Shown piece after piece: positions 41,463-49,949 of a DNA stretch of 64,000 nt. Below the pieces are notes generated by a model, which worked only from the letters and a program-made list of their open reading frames with translations, was not told the DNA's origin and made no database searches. Numbering within the stretch: the first letter of the stretch is position 1; each line of letters starts with the position of its first letter. Made by a program: the position numbers and the translations under genes. This DNA comes from Chitinivibrionales bacterium (GTDB lineage Bacteria > Fibrobacterota > Chitinivibrionia > Chitinivibrionales > FEN-1185), in assembly GCA_035516255.1 (NCBI GenBank), contig DATJAL010000051.1, forward strand, positions 62,001 to 126,000, read 5' to 3'.

Positions 41463-43077
41463 CGGATATCTCGCCCTTGTCCTCCACGCCCATTTACCCT
41501 ACGTGCGGCACCCCGAATACGAATCATTTCTCGAGGAGCGGTGGTTCCTCGAAGCCATGACCGAGACGTACATCAGTACCATGCGGATGCTCGAGCGGCT
41601 GGTCGCCGACGGTGTGCCCTGCAAGATCACCTATTCCGTTTCTCCCACGCTTCTCTCCATGATGGAAGACCCGCTGCTCCAGGAACGCTATCTCCGCCAC
41701 ATCACGAAGCTGTGCGAGCTTGCCGAACGGGAAATCGAGCGCAACGCCTTTGACGAGCGGTTCAAACGCCTCGCCGAAATGTACCGCTGGCTTTTCACCG
41801 AGGCGCGCGATTATTTCCTTTCGTGCGACTGCCGCCTGGCCGTGCGCCTCAAGGCGCTGCACGAGCGCGGGACGGTGGAGCTGATCACCACCTCGGCGAC
41901 GCATGCGCTTCTTCCCGTGGCGGCCTCGCAACCGGCCATGGCCGAAGCACAGGTCGCGACCGGCCTGTCGTATTTCGAGGAGGTGTTCGGGTTCCGTCCG
42001 CGCGGCATATGGCTTCCCGAGTGCGCATATGCGCCGGGGCTCGACGACATCCTGCGGCGGGAAGGGGTGCGATATTTTCTTACCGAGTCACATGCCATTT
42101 CGTGGGCCAGCAACCGTCCGATGTTCGGGTTGTACGCGCCGCTCTACACCCCCAGCGGCGCTGCGGCGTTCGGACGGGATGAACAGAGCACCGAGCAGGT
42201 CTGGTCGTCGAAGAAAGGGTATCCGGGCGATCCATGGTACCGCGAGTTCTACCGCGACATCGGCTATGAACTTGACATGAGCTATATCGGCCCTTACATC
42301 GCCTCCGACCGGCGGGTGGACACCGGCATCAAATACCATCGCATCACCGGCCGCGACGCCGCCTGGAAGGAACCGTACGAGCCGTCGGTCGCGCGCCAGC
42401 GCGCCGCCGACCACGCGGGCGATTTTCTCGGCAGGCGCATCGATCAGGTACAGCGCCTCAGCAGCTCGATGAACATCGAGCCGGTGATCGTCACCTCGTT
42501 CGACGCGGAGCTGTTCGGCCACTGGTGGTTCGAAGGCCCGCAATGGCTCGATTTTTTGATACGAAAGACCGTTTATGACCAGAACACGGTGGCGCTCACC
42601 ACGCCCGGCGAGTTTCTGGCGCGCCACCCCGTGCACCAGATCGGAGTTCCCTATACGTCAAGTTGGGGGTACGAGGGATATTTCGAGGCCTGGATCAACG
42701 GTAAGACCGACTGGATTTACCCCCATCTGTTCGAAAGCGGGCGGCGTCTGCACGACCTTGCGTCGCGGTTTTCGGTACAGCCCCCCGGCGACCTTGCTTC
42801 GCGCGCGCTCAAGCAGTGCTGCCGCGAGCTGCTCCTGGCGCAGAGCTCCGACTGGCCGTTCATCATTTCGAACGGCACCGCCGAGCAATACGCGGTGCGA
42901 CGGGTAAAAGACCATCTGGCGCGGTTCCGCGCGCTCGCCGACGCCATCGACGGCGGCGCGATCAACGAACGCCAGCTGTCGGCGCTTGAATGCATAGACA
43001 ATATTTTTCCTTCCATCGATTATCGGGTGTTCGCCGGCGGAAAAGCCAAGGCGGCGGTGAACGGAGAGAAACCATGA
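41455..43077 (+). CDS. GH57 1,4-alpha-glucan branching enzyme (DUF1957 type)
   Basis: A 540-residue GH57 enzyme. Family motif 1 is LHAHLPYVRHPE (residues 10-21), the nucleophile Glu is in GIWLPECAY (about 185), the acid/base Asp is in SFDAELFGHWWFEGP (about 345), and the last motif is WGYEGYFEAWINGKTDW. The C-terminal helical DUF1957 domain (about 420-520) is typical of branching enzymes, which cut an alpha-1,4 chain and rejoin it as an alpha-1,6 branch. Length matches the short archaeal/bacterial group. Overlapping both neighbours, it is clearly part of one operon and would branch the product of the GT4 enzymes. Confidence 0.92.
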   Translation: MANGYLALVLHAHLPYVRHPEYESFLEERWFLEAMTETYISTMRMLERLVADGVPCKITYSVSPTLLSMMEDPLLQERYLRHITKLCELAEREIERNAFDERFKRLAEMYRWLFTEARDYFLSCDCRLAVRLKALHERGTVELITTSATHALLPVAASQPAMAEAQVATGLSYFEEVFGFRPRGIWLPECAYAPGLDDILRREGVRYFLTESHAISWASNRPMFGLYAPLYTPSGAAAFGRDEQSTEQVWSSKKGYPGDPWYREFYRDIGYELDMSYIGPYIASDRRVDTGIKYHRITGRDAAWKEPYEPSVARQRAADHAGDFLGRRIDQVQRLSSSMNIEPVIVTSFDAELFGHWWFEGPQWLDFLIRKTVYDQNTVALTTPGEFLARHPVHQIGVPYTSSWGYEGYFEAWINGKTDWIYPHLFESGRRLHDLASRFSVQPPGDLASRALKQCCRELLLAQSSDWPFIISNGTAEQYAVRRVKDHLARFRALADAIDGGAINERQLSALECIDNIFPSIDYRVFAGGKAKAAVNGEKP

Positions 43078-44525
43078 ACGGCGACCCTGAAATCATCGAC
43101 GGCATTCCCAACATCAGCGCCACGCCGGAGGAGGAGGCGGCGCTGCGCCCCGCGGGCGGCGAACCCTATGCCGCGCTCTCCAATATCAACATGAGCAGGG
43201 TGCAGGCGTGTTTCGGGCTTGCCCTCCACATGCACCAACCCACGATACCGGCGGCGCATGCCGACCTGCGGACGGCCGACCTGATATCAAACCTTCAACA
43301 TATGATGGGACACCAGAACGCTGGCGACAACCACAACGCGCCGGTGTTCCTGTGGTGCTACAGCCGTATGTCGGATTTCATCCGCGAACTCGCGGGACAG
43401 GGTCATAACCCGCGCATCATGCTTGACTATTCGGGAAACTTGCTGTGGGGCCTGCGCCAGATGGGGCAGGGGCACGTCCTTGAAAACCTGCGCCTCATCG
43501 CTTCCGGCGAGAGCTACCGGCGCTACGTTGAGTGGCTCGGCACCATGTGGTCGCACGCGGTGGTGTCGTCCACGCCCGTGCCCGACATCAAACTGCACAT
43601 CATGGCTTGGCGCCGCCACTTTGCCTCCATTTTCGGCTTCGAGGCGGCCCGCCGGGTAAAGGGTTTTTCGCCCCCCGAAATGCATCTGCCGATCCATCCC
43701 GACGTGTGTTACCAATATGTCAAGGCACTCAAAGAATGCGGATATGAGTGGCTCATGGTCCAGCAGCACACCATAGAGAATCTCGACGGCGGCGGCATCG
43801 TGAGGCCGCATTTTCCGCACCGTCTCGTGGCACGGAATTCGGTGGGAGAAGTCGAGGAGATAACCGTCCTTGTCAAGACGCAAGGCTCCGACACCAAGCT
43901 GGTGGCGCAGATGCAGCCGTATTATGAAGCCAAGACCCTCAGACCTCAGGACTACGCGGGCGCCGTGGTTCCCCCCTATGTGCTGCAGATCGGCGACGGC
44001 GAAAACGGCGGGGTCATGATGAACGAGTTCCCCTCCGCGTATAAAAAAGATTTTGGATCCATCGGCACCGAAGGTGTCGTCGCGATGAACGGCTCCGAAT
44101 ATCTGGAGATGATCCGGCGCATGGGGGCGAGGGACTCCTCGTTTGTCGCGGTGCAGCCGGTGTCCCAGCATCGCATCTGGGACGAAGTCGCCTGCAAACG
44201 CGGCCCCGGCGCTTGCGACGAGGCCATTGAAAGAATAACCGACCTCGATCCGTCGTTCAACCTCGATCGCGCTTCGTGGACCAACAACATCAGCTGGGTA
44301 AAGAATTACGAATCGGTGCTCGACCCCATGAACCGGCTCAGCAGCATGTTCCATTCGCGGTTCGACAACGATGCCGCCGCGCGGCAAGGATTCTCTTTTC
44401 GCAAGGCCCTCCTCTTCCTGCTCCTTTCTCAGACGAGTTGCTTCCGGTATTGGGGCCACGGCATCTGGACCGAATACGGCAAGGAGATCTGCAGGCGGGG
44501 AATAGAGTACATTTCGGGGCTTTGA
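43074..44525 (+). CDS. Second GH57 alpha-glucan hydrolase/transferase
   Basis: A 483-residue GH57 protein with an N-terminal extension (about 1-42). Motif 1 is FGLALHMHQPTIP, the catalytic Glu is likely in GFSPPEMHLPIHPD (about 203), and the acid/base region is IGDGENGGVMMNEFPSAY. It lacks the DUF1957 C-terminal domain and is not a close copy of the branching enzyme, so it may be an amylase, glucanotransferase or debranching-type enzyme of the same glucan. Its ATG overlaps the stop of the branching-enzyme gene (ATGA). Last gene of the 39792 operon; a hairpin follows. Confidence 0.87.
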   Translation: MNGDPEIIDGIPNISATPEEEAALRPAGGEPYAALSNINMSRVQACFGLALHMHQPTIPAAHADLRTADLISNLQHMMGHQNAGDNHNAPVFLWCYSRMSDFIRELAGQGHNPRIMLDYSGNLLWGLRQMGQGHVLENLRLIASGESYRRYVEWLGTMWSHAVVSSTPVPDIKLHIMAWRRHFASIFGFEAARRVKGFSPPEMHLPIHPDVCYQYVKALKECGYEWLMVQQHTIENLDGGGIVRPHFPHRLVARNSVGEVEEITVLVKTQGSDTKLVAQMQPYYEAKTLRPQDYAGAVVPPYVLQIGDGENGGVMMNEFPSAYKKDFGSIGTEGVVAMNGSEYLEMIRRMGARDSSFVAVQPVSQHRIWDEVACKRGPGACDEAIERITDLDPSFNLDRASWTNNISWVKNYESVLDPMNRLSSMFHSRFDNDAAARQGFSFRKALLFLLLSQTSCFRYWGHGIWTEYGKEICRRGIEYISGL

Positions 44526-44574
44526 CAGATTTATCTTTATGCCTTTCGATAGGAAGTCTCTCCTGGTCCCCGGC

Positions 44575-44617
44575 TTCCTGCAAGGCCGCGCAGGAACGCG
44601 GTTCCGCCCCGCTTTTT
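44575..44617 (+). terminator. Possible terminator of the GT4/GH57 operon
   Basis: TTCCTGC (44575-44581) pairs with GCAGGAA (44590-44596); TTTTT comes 16-20 bases later, further than usual. It lies about 50 bases after the second GH57 stop. Confidence 0.4.
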
Positions 44618-44630
44618 GATTGATGATTTC

Positions 44631-44644
44631 GGACAAAGGATTGC
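44631..44644 (+). promoter_or_regulatory. Weak sigma-54-type promoter of DUF4912 protein 2
   Basis: Plus-strand CGGACAAAGGATTGCGG: GG-N10-GC and TTGC are present, but the -24 element is CGGACA rather than TGGCA. It lies 94 bases before the start at 44738. Confidence 0.4.
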
Positions 44645-44737
44645 GGAATTAAAGGTAAAAAGCGGATGCGTTTTCAATCAATCGCGATTTATGCCCGAGA
44701 TCCTTAAGCGTTCCGCACGAAAAAAGGGAGGAACACC

Positions 44738-45397
44738 ATGAAAAGATCTTTTGAAACCCAAGAGTCAGGCACGGAGCACAAACCATCCGGCCGTGAAGAT
44801 AGGCCAGGCGGTCAGCGGTCCGACGACTTGGTCGTTTCCGGCGATTTCGATGACGGGTTCAGCTCTTCTTCGCTGCAGCGGCCGGCATCGCGGCCCAGAT
44901 ATTTTTTCCGCCCCGACATTCCCGAAGAGTACGGCCAGACGTACATGCGCGCGCTCCCGAGGGACCCTGAATGGATTTACGTGTATTGGGAAATCAACGA
45001 CGATACGAAGAATTCGCTCATCCAGAAAATGGGGACGCCGGCGTTCGAGTCTTCCGTGCGAGTACTACGTTTGATTGACGTGAGCGGAATCGACTACAAC
45101 GGCTCGAACGCCAGCCGATACCAGGACACGCCCATCGAGGACTACACCAGGGCCTGGTATTTTCACGTCAAGAAAGAGGGAAAGACCTTCGTCGTCGAGT
45201 GCGGATTCCTCACCCAGGACGGCAAATTCTTCGCCGCGGTCCGCTCGAATCCCGTCGAGGTTCCCAAACGCGGCCTGAGCGCCGATGTCGACGCGCAGTG
45301 GCATGCGGCAAACACCCCCGAGTTGATCAAGGCGTCCGCCCACGGCATGCGGGGGACCTCAGGCGCGAGCGAAAGCAGATTCGACACCAGGCTGTGA
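44738..45397 (+). CDS. DUF4912 protein 2 of the alpha-glucan locus
   Basis: A 219-residue protein with a polar N-terminal tail (about 1-50) and one DUF4912 domain (about 52-195). RYFFRPDIPEEYGQTYMRAL then PRDPEWIYVYWEIN and VECGFLTQDGKFFAAVRSN match protein 1 (36953) almost residue for residue, and the inserted LIDVSGIDYNGSNASRYQD matches the fusion protein's IYDVTDIIFNGFNAHRWFD. The three domains are thus clear paralogues. ATG 44738 follows AAAGGGAGGAAC. Function unknown; context points to alpha-glucan metabolism. Confidence 0.88.
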   Translation: MKRSFETQESGTEHKPSGREDRPGGQRSDDLVVSGDFDDGFSSSSLQRPASRPRYFFRPDIPEEYGQTYMRALPRDPEWIYVYWEINDDTKNSLIQKMGTPAFESSVRVLRLIDVSGIDYNGSNASRYQDTPIEDYTRAWYFHVKKEGKTFVVECGFLTQDGKFFAAVRSNPVEVPKRGLSADVDAQWHAANTPELIKASAHGMRGTSGASESRFDTRL

Positions 45398-45444
45398 TCC
45401 TGCGATCAATTTTTTCTTCACCTCACATATTTTATATTTAAAGT

Positions 45445-46260
45445 ATGGACTACGAAATCACCGATTTCGAGCAGGACGTCATTGAAAAAAGCAAAGAGAT
45501 CCCGGTGCTCGCCGATTTCTGGGCGGAGTGGTGCGCTCCCTGCAAAGTGCTTGGCCCGATTTTGGAGCGGCTGGCGGAGAAAAACGCCGGCAAATGGATA
45601 TTGGTAAAAGTAAACACCGAGGCCCACCAGGACGTCGCCCTGCGGTATAAAATAGGGAGCATACCGGATGTAAAGCTCTTTATCGGCGGCGAGGTGGTGG
45701 ACGAGTTCCTGGGTGCGCTGCCTGAGGAGCTTATCGTAAAGTGGCTCAAGGAAGTAATCCCGGGAAAGTACGACGCCCAGATGAAGGAATCGCTCGACCT
45801 GCTCAAAAGCGGCCAGGCGGAGCGGGCCGCCGTGCTGCTCGAACAGGTGTTGGAAGCTGAACCGGGAAATAGTGAAGCAAAAGTTCTGCTGGGACGGGCA
45901 CTCATCTTCTCAGACCCCGACCGTGCGGAATCCCTGTGCCGGGAAGTCCAGCCTGGCGATGAGGTTTACGAAACCGCGGAAATGGTCCTTCAATGTTCTG
46001 CGCTCTTGAAAAAGAGAAATGATCCTGATGCGCTGGCTGACGCTCCTGTCAAGGCCTTGTACCTTGATGCCATCGATTCCCTTTCGCGCCAGGATTTCGA
46101 TTCGGCGCTGGGTAAAATGATCCGGGTGATGGAAAAAGACCGGGCATTCGAAGGCGACGGGGCAAAAAAAGCCTGCATTGCCATTTTTCATTGCTTGGGT
46201 GAGGATCATGAGATTACCAAGAAACACCGGCATGCGTTTGGAAGGGTGTTGAATGTGTAA
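45445..46260 (+). CDS. CnoX-like thioredoxin-TPR protein
   Basis: A 271-residue cytoplasmic protein with a thioredoxin domain (about 1-108) and a C-terminal TPR-like helical domain (about 115-271). The active site is WAEWCAPCK (Cys30, Cys33), one residue off the usual WCGPC, and the cis-Pro is in SIPDVKL. The two-domain layout is that of CnoX/YbbN, a redox-regulated holdase that hands clients to GroEL or DnaK. Length is close to YbbN (about 280). It follows the alpha-glucan locus by 47 bases, with no identified promoter except AT-rich sequence (TATTTTATATTTAAAG). Confidence 0.9.
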   Translation: MDYEITDFEQDVIEKSKEIPVLADFWAEWCAPCKVLGPILERLAEKNAGKWILVKVNTEAHQDVALRYKIGSIPDVKLFIGGEVVDEFLGALPEELIVKWLKEVIPGKYDAQMKESLDLLKSGQAERAAVLLEQVLEAEPGNSEAKVLLGRALIFSDPDRAESLCREVQPGDEVYETAEMVLQCSALLKKRNDPDALADAPVKALYLDAIDSLSRQDFDSALGKMIRVMEKDRAFEGDGAKKACIAIFHCLGEDHEITKKHRHAFGRVLNV

Positions 46261-46298
46261 GATAGCAGTGCCCAGATTATATTTTAATAGTCGGTATC

Positions 46299-47987
46299 AT
46301 GATTACGATCAACCAACAAAAGATCACTTTAACCACCTTCAAGGAGGCCAATATTAAAACGATCTTTATCATTGCGGGAGCCTGTGCCGCGATCCTGATG
46401 CAGGGATTTTCCGGGGGTAGTGCCTCGGGCGAGGCCGCGGCCTCATCAGGGGCCGACGACCTTATAAGCATGGCGAGGTCCGGGGTGGATGAGGAGGTGC
46501 TCCAGACATACATCGAATCGTCGCAAAAGACCTATGATTTGAGTGCCGACGACATTATCACGCTCAAGGATCTCGGCGTTTCGTCAAAGGTCATCAGGGC
46601 CGCCTTGGTTCACGGCCGCCAGGTCGACACTGCGGAGGCGCGCGAGGAAATAAAGGAGGCGGCCAACGATACCGCCGCTGCGCCGCCCGTTCTTTCAGCC
46701 TCAGCCGTTGTCCCGCCCTCCGACAGCCCGACCATGTCGTTTTTTTATGAATCGCTCGCACCGTACGGAAATTGGGTCAACATAGACGGTCAGTGGTGCT
46801 GGCAGCCCAATGCGGAGGTTGTCAATCCCGAATGGGCCCCTTATTTCAACCGCGGTCACTGGGTGTATTCCGATTGGGGCTGGTGCTGGGTATCGGATTA
46901 TTCATGGGGCTGGGCGCCATTCCATTATGGACGGTGGCTTCATCACCGCACCCATGGATGGTGCTGGGTGCCCGGCACTGAGTGGGGGCCCGCATGGGTC
47001 TCTTGGAGGATGGGAGACCAATACTGCGGATGGGCGCCACTGCCGCCGAACACCCGCTACGTGGAAAATGAAGGATGGTATTTCGGGGCGTCACGCGCCG
47101 GCGTTGACTTTGAGTTCAACCTGACGCCCGACGAATATCACTTTGTGCCCACCGGCCACTTTTGCGATGCGCACCCGTGGGGGCATACGGTGCCTTCGGT
47201 CCGGGCCGATGAAGCGTACCGGCGCACCTCTTTTGTCAAGAACGGTTATAGTTACGACAGGGGGCACTTCGTCAATCGCGGACTGCCGGTCGAGGTTGTT
47301 TCCAAAGCGGCGAACAGGAAAATAACGGCCGTTCCCATCGTGAGCAGGAACCTGAGCCCGGGCCAGCCCATCCAGCACGCCCAGATGAGGAACAACGGGC
47401 TGGTTGTATACAAACCCGCGATATCGCCGGCGGCGCGAGAAAACCCCGAGGCCGTCAACGCACGGCTGCAGAGAACGTCGGCGCGGGCGACCCCGCCGGC
47501 GCAGGATTTCGCAAAACGTCAGCAGGACGCGATCGCGCAAACGGTGCAGCGGCAGAGTGCGGCGGCCCAGAATGCGATTAAGGAAAAAGCCGATCTCGAA
47601 AAGGCCGCGCAGGCCGAAGCCGATGCTAAGAAGCGCGCGGCGTTGCAGGCCGAGGCCGATGTCCGGACGATGAGGGCACAGCAGGCCCAGGCGCATGTCG
47701 CGCAAATCAAGGCTTGGACCCCGCCCAAGGCGCCTCCGGCAATGCCGCAATCAAAAGTGGTGCAGCAGCCGGCGCCCGAAAAGCAAGAGCAGGTCCGGAC
47801 CCTGGTACAGGCCCAGGTGCAGCAAGAGGCGCGGGAAGAACAGCAGCGGCAAAAGACAATGGAAGAAATGGTCAGGGCGCCCCGCGTTGAGCAGCCTCGC
47901 GCCGCGCCCCCGCCGAAGGTCGAACAAAAAAACAACAATGTCCAAAACAACAATGCACCCCGCGGAAGAGAGCCGGAGAAAAGATGA
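46299..47987 (+). CDS. Exported DUF6600 protein with Ala/Gln-rich coiled-coil tail
   Basis: A 562-residue envelope protein. A membrane or signal segment (about 20-37) is followed by a short helical domain (about 50-105; GVDEEVLQTYIESSQKTYDL, ITLKDLGVSSKVIRAAL). Then comes the aromatic DUF6600 region (about 145-250) with repeated W-x-G-W/H-W units: YGNWVNIDGQWCWQPN, NRGHWVYSDWGWCWVSDYSW, GRWLHHRTHGWCWVPGTEW. The C-terminal 180 residues are Ala/Gln/Lys coiled coil and Pro-rich. DUF6600 proteins are FecR-linked or surface proteins of unknown role. Start taken as ATG 46299; no strong ribosome site seen. Confidence 0.82.
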   Translation: MITINQQKITLTTFKEANIKTIFIIAGACAAILMQGFSGGSASGEAAASSGADDLISMARSGVDEEVLQTYIESSQKTYDLSADDIITLKDLGVSSKVIRAALVHGRQVDTAEAREEIKEAANDTAAAPPVLSASAVVPPSDSPTMSFFYESLAPYGNWVNIDGQWCWQPNAEVVNPEWAPYFNRGHWVYSDWGWCWVSDYSWGWAPFHYGRWLHHRTHGWCWVPGTEWGPAWVSWRMGDQYCGWAPLPPNTRYVENEGWYFGASRAGVDFEFNLTPDEYHFVPTGHFCDAHPWGHTVPSVRADEAYRRTSFVKNGYSYDRGHFVNRGLPVEVVSKAANRKITAVPIVSRNLSPGQPIQHAQMRNNGLVVYKPAISPAARENPEAVNARLQRTSARATPPAQDFAKRQQDAIAQTVQRQSAAAQNAIKEKADLEKAAQAEADAKKRAALQAEADVRTMRAQQAQAHVAQIKAWTPPKAPPAMPQSKVVQQPAPEKQEQVRTLVQAQVQQEAREEQQRQKTMEEMVRAPRVEQPRAAPPPKVEQKNNNVQNNNAPRGREPEKR

Positions 47988-48636
47988 GGTAGGCGCCCCC
48001 CGGTGGAGGCCGCGTTGTTCCCCGGCGTTCACGTCCGGGCAAAATGTCAAGTTCGCGGTTGCTGAGAAATCCGGGATTTTACTCGGAAATATCAAAAAAA
48101 AGGGATCTTTGCGTTCGAGCAAAGATCCCTTTTTGCGTGGCGGAGAGGCTGGGATTCCTCGCCATGATCCGTAACTTATTGATTTCACCTAAAGTCTTCT
48201 GCCGACCGCTTCAAAACTGCACCAAACGCACCAGGAAAAGATAAAAAATTTTGAAAAAGAACGAGTAGAAAAATATCTTGTCGCACACTAGATATGAAAA
48301 ACAAATTTTCAGTTTTCATTCCAAAATATTTCTCCTAGCCCGCCGTTTTGTTCTTGCCTTGTAAACCCGCATAATATGTTTTTTTTCCATCGGATTCCCG
48401 ATTTAAGCCTCGCGGCGCGAGATCAAGATCTCATTTAAAGGCGTTTTTAGCGTGAAGCATCTTGCGGCGTTGGCGGTGCTTTCATTGACGCTGCGATACA
48501 AATGCGAGTTCGCTTTTTGGGACAACAAAAATCACAAAGTCACCCGCGTATGTCAAATTGGATCGTTATCGATTACCAGCTTGTCCGCGCTTTGCTGGGC
48601 CAAACGCCGTTTGACAAATAACGAAAAGATTTAGCC
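47988..48636. other. Gene-free stretch with terminator and possible sigma-70 promoter
   Basis: Beyond the terminator at 48101-48134 the region is AT-rich. TTGTTC and TAATAT with an 18-base spacer near 48349-48378 could be a sigma-70 promoter for the HU gene, with a leader of about 260 bases. No supported gene; the 60-residue frame at 48452 lacks start signals. Confidence 0.4.
48097..48134. terminator. Strong bidirectional rho-independent terminator
   Basis: AGGGATCTTTGC (48101-48112) and GCAAAGATCCCT (48119-48130) form a perfect 12-bp stem with a 6-base loop, flanked by an A run on the left and TTTTT on the right. It ends the DUF6600 transcript. Confidence 0.9.
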
Positions 48637-48963
48637 ATGTCGAATGTCACCAAAAAAGACCTTGTCCAAACCGTTTCAGACAAAACGGGCCTTACCCAGG
48701 TTGATACCGGGATAATTCTTGAAAGCTTTCTTGAGGCGGTTTCTTCGTCGCTGAAACAAGGCAGGAACATCGAAATCCGCGGCTTCGGGAGGTTCAAGAT
48801 CAAAAAAACGAAGGCCAGGGAGGCAAGGAACCCCATGACAGGTGAAGCGGTGCATATCAATGCGGGGATCAAGCCTGTTTTCAAGGCATCGAGGGAGCTG
48901 ACTGCACGTCTCCGTACGGCCCACGCCAAAGTGGAGCTTATGTCCCAGTTTGACCATCCGTGA
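48637..48963 (+). CDS. HU/IHF-family DNA-binding protein
   Basis: A 108-residue histone-like protein. The family core is complete: TKKDLVQTVSDKTGLTQVD at the N terminus, the IEIRGFGRFKIKKTKAREAR strand into the DNA-binding arm, and RNPMTGEAVHINAGIKPVFK with the conserved Pro in the arm (RNPMTGE). It ends in a tail about 15 residues longer than usual. HU and IHF bend DNA; IHF-type bending brings activators to sigma-54 promoters, which abound in this window, but HU versus IHF cannot be decided. Stands alone. Confidence 0.95.
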   Translation: MSNVTKKDLVQTVSDKTGLTQVDTGIILESFLEAVSSSLKQGRNIEIRGFGRFKIKKTKAREARNPMTGEAVHINAGIKPVFKASRELTARLRTAHAKVELMSQFDHP

Positions 48964-49602
48964 CCTCTTTCCATATTATATAAGGTATACTGCCACTACC
49001 GCCTGGAAGTCCACATCGTACCCCCTGAGGCATCGAAAGAATAGGCAAATATTTGACTCCCGGTGGAGAAGTCGAATTCAAACTTGTTCGCCGTAAAATC
49101 GAAGGCAATCCGATTTGTGAAAGAACTTTGGGGTAAAGGCGAGTTCCACGGTCATTCCGCAAAGGGACGTTGTAATTAGAAATAAAAGGGTGAACCTCCT
49201 CATGTTTGAAAAATATTAGACGGCACGAATTGGACCATGGAATATCTTCCGGGTCTTGTTACTGGAGTACTGGAGGGATTATCTTGGTAACTATTCCCAT
49301 CGCGTTTATGGCGAATATGGCACTTCCGCCCACCGATATGGTTATCATTATTATTTTAGGAAGGCGGCATAACGGATGGTATTTTTCCATAGGTCGTCTT
49401 AAAACATTGAGCCATTAGGGCTGAGCGCGTGGGGACATTTTCTCTGTCAAATTGTCTTGAAGTCGAGCAACCGATCATCACATTAACCGACCACTAGTGA
49501 TGTTGCATTCCGGGATAGAAACCTCTCGACGAGCTCAGGCATCCTCTAACTTGTTTCATCAAGTCGGCATTACGCGCCGATCGAAACGGAAAGGAATCTT
49601 TC
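48964..49602. other. Gene-poor stretch before the arsenosugar operon
   Basis: Apart from one protein-like fragment near 48996-49140 (listed separately), no supported gene, terminator or promoter was found. Several frames are interrupted by stops, giving the look of decayed sequence at the border of the acquired-looking operon that follows. Confidence 0.4.
48996..49140 (-). pseudogene. C-terminal remnant of an unknown secreted-type protein
   Basis: The minus strand reads as a protein-like C terminus without a start: SSFTNRIAFDFTANKFEF, then DFSTGSQIFAYSFDASGG, to a stop at 48996-48998. The alternating hydrophobic pattern suggests beta strands. An in-frame stop lies just upstream near 49145, so the gene is broken or the frame is accidental. 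Confidence 0.25.
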
Positions 49603-49938
49603 ATGGCTCACCAGTATTATGAAAGTGCGGATTTGGCCGATTTCCCCAACATCGAGGAATTTGCGCGCGACCAGGGAAAGGCCTTTTTCGACTACTATGG
49701 CTGCTCCACCACAGCGGGAAAGCTCACAGAGCGCGAAAAGTCTTTAATAGCCCTTGCCGTTGCCCATACTGAGCACTGCCCATATTGTATCGACACCTAC
49801 ACCACAAAGTGCCTTTCTCTCGGTCTTACCAGCGACGAGATGATGGAGGCGGTGCACGTGGGCGCATCGATGGTCGCGGGCGCCGTATTGGCACATGCCA
49901 CCCAGATGAGAAAAATCATTCGGAAAAATGAGATGTAG
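49603..49938 (+). CDS. Arsenosugar-associated peroxidase-like (CMD family) protein
   Basis: A 111-residue carboxymuconolactone-decarboxylase/AhpD-like protein. The thiol motif is in HTEHCPYCIDTYTTKCLSLG (Cys-x-x-Cys at about 63-66 with nearby His), and the whole follows the arsenosugar-associated AhpD-like subfamily that is encoded next to arsS. It may supply or clear thiols or peroxide during arsenic modification; this is not proven. ATG follows GGAAAGGAATC. It ends 11 bases before arsS and starts the operon. Confidence 0.88.
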   Translation: MAHQYYESADLADFPNIEEFARDQGKAFFDYYGCSTTAGKLTEREKSLIALAVAHTEHCPYCIDTYTTKCLSLGLTSDEMMEAVHVGASMVAGAVLAHATQMRKIIRKNEM

Positions 49939-49949
49939 CGCGGTCTGCG

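Noticed and set aside
43287-44636. Minus-strand open frame of 449 codons
   Set aside because: Antisense to the second GH57 gene, which carries the family motifs.
48452-48634. Frame of 60 codons before the HU gene
   Set aside because: No ribosome site, no clear protein pattern; more likely part of the HU leader.
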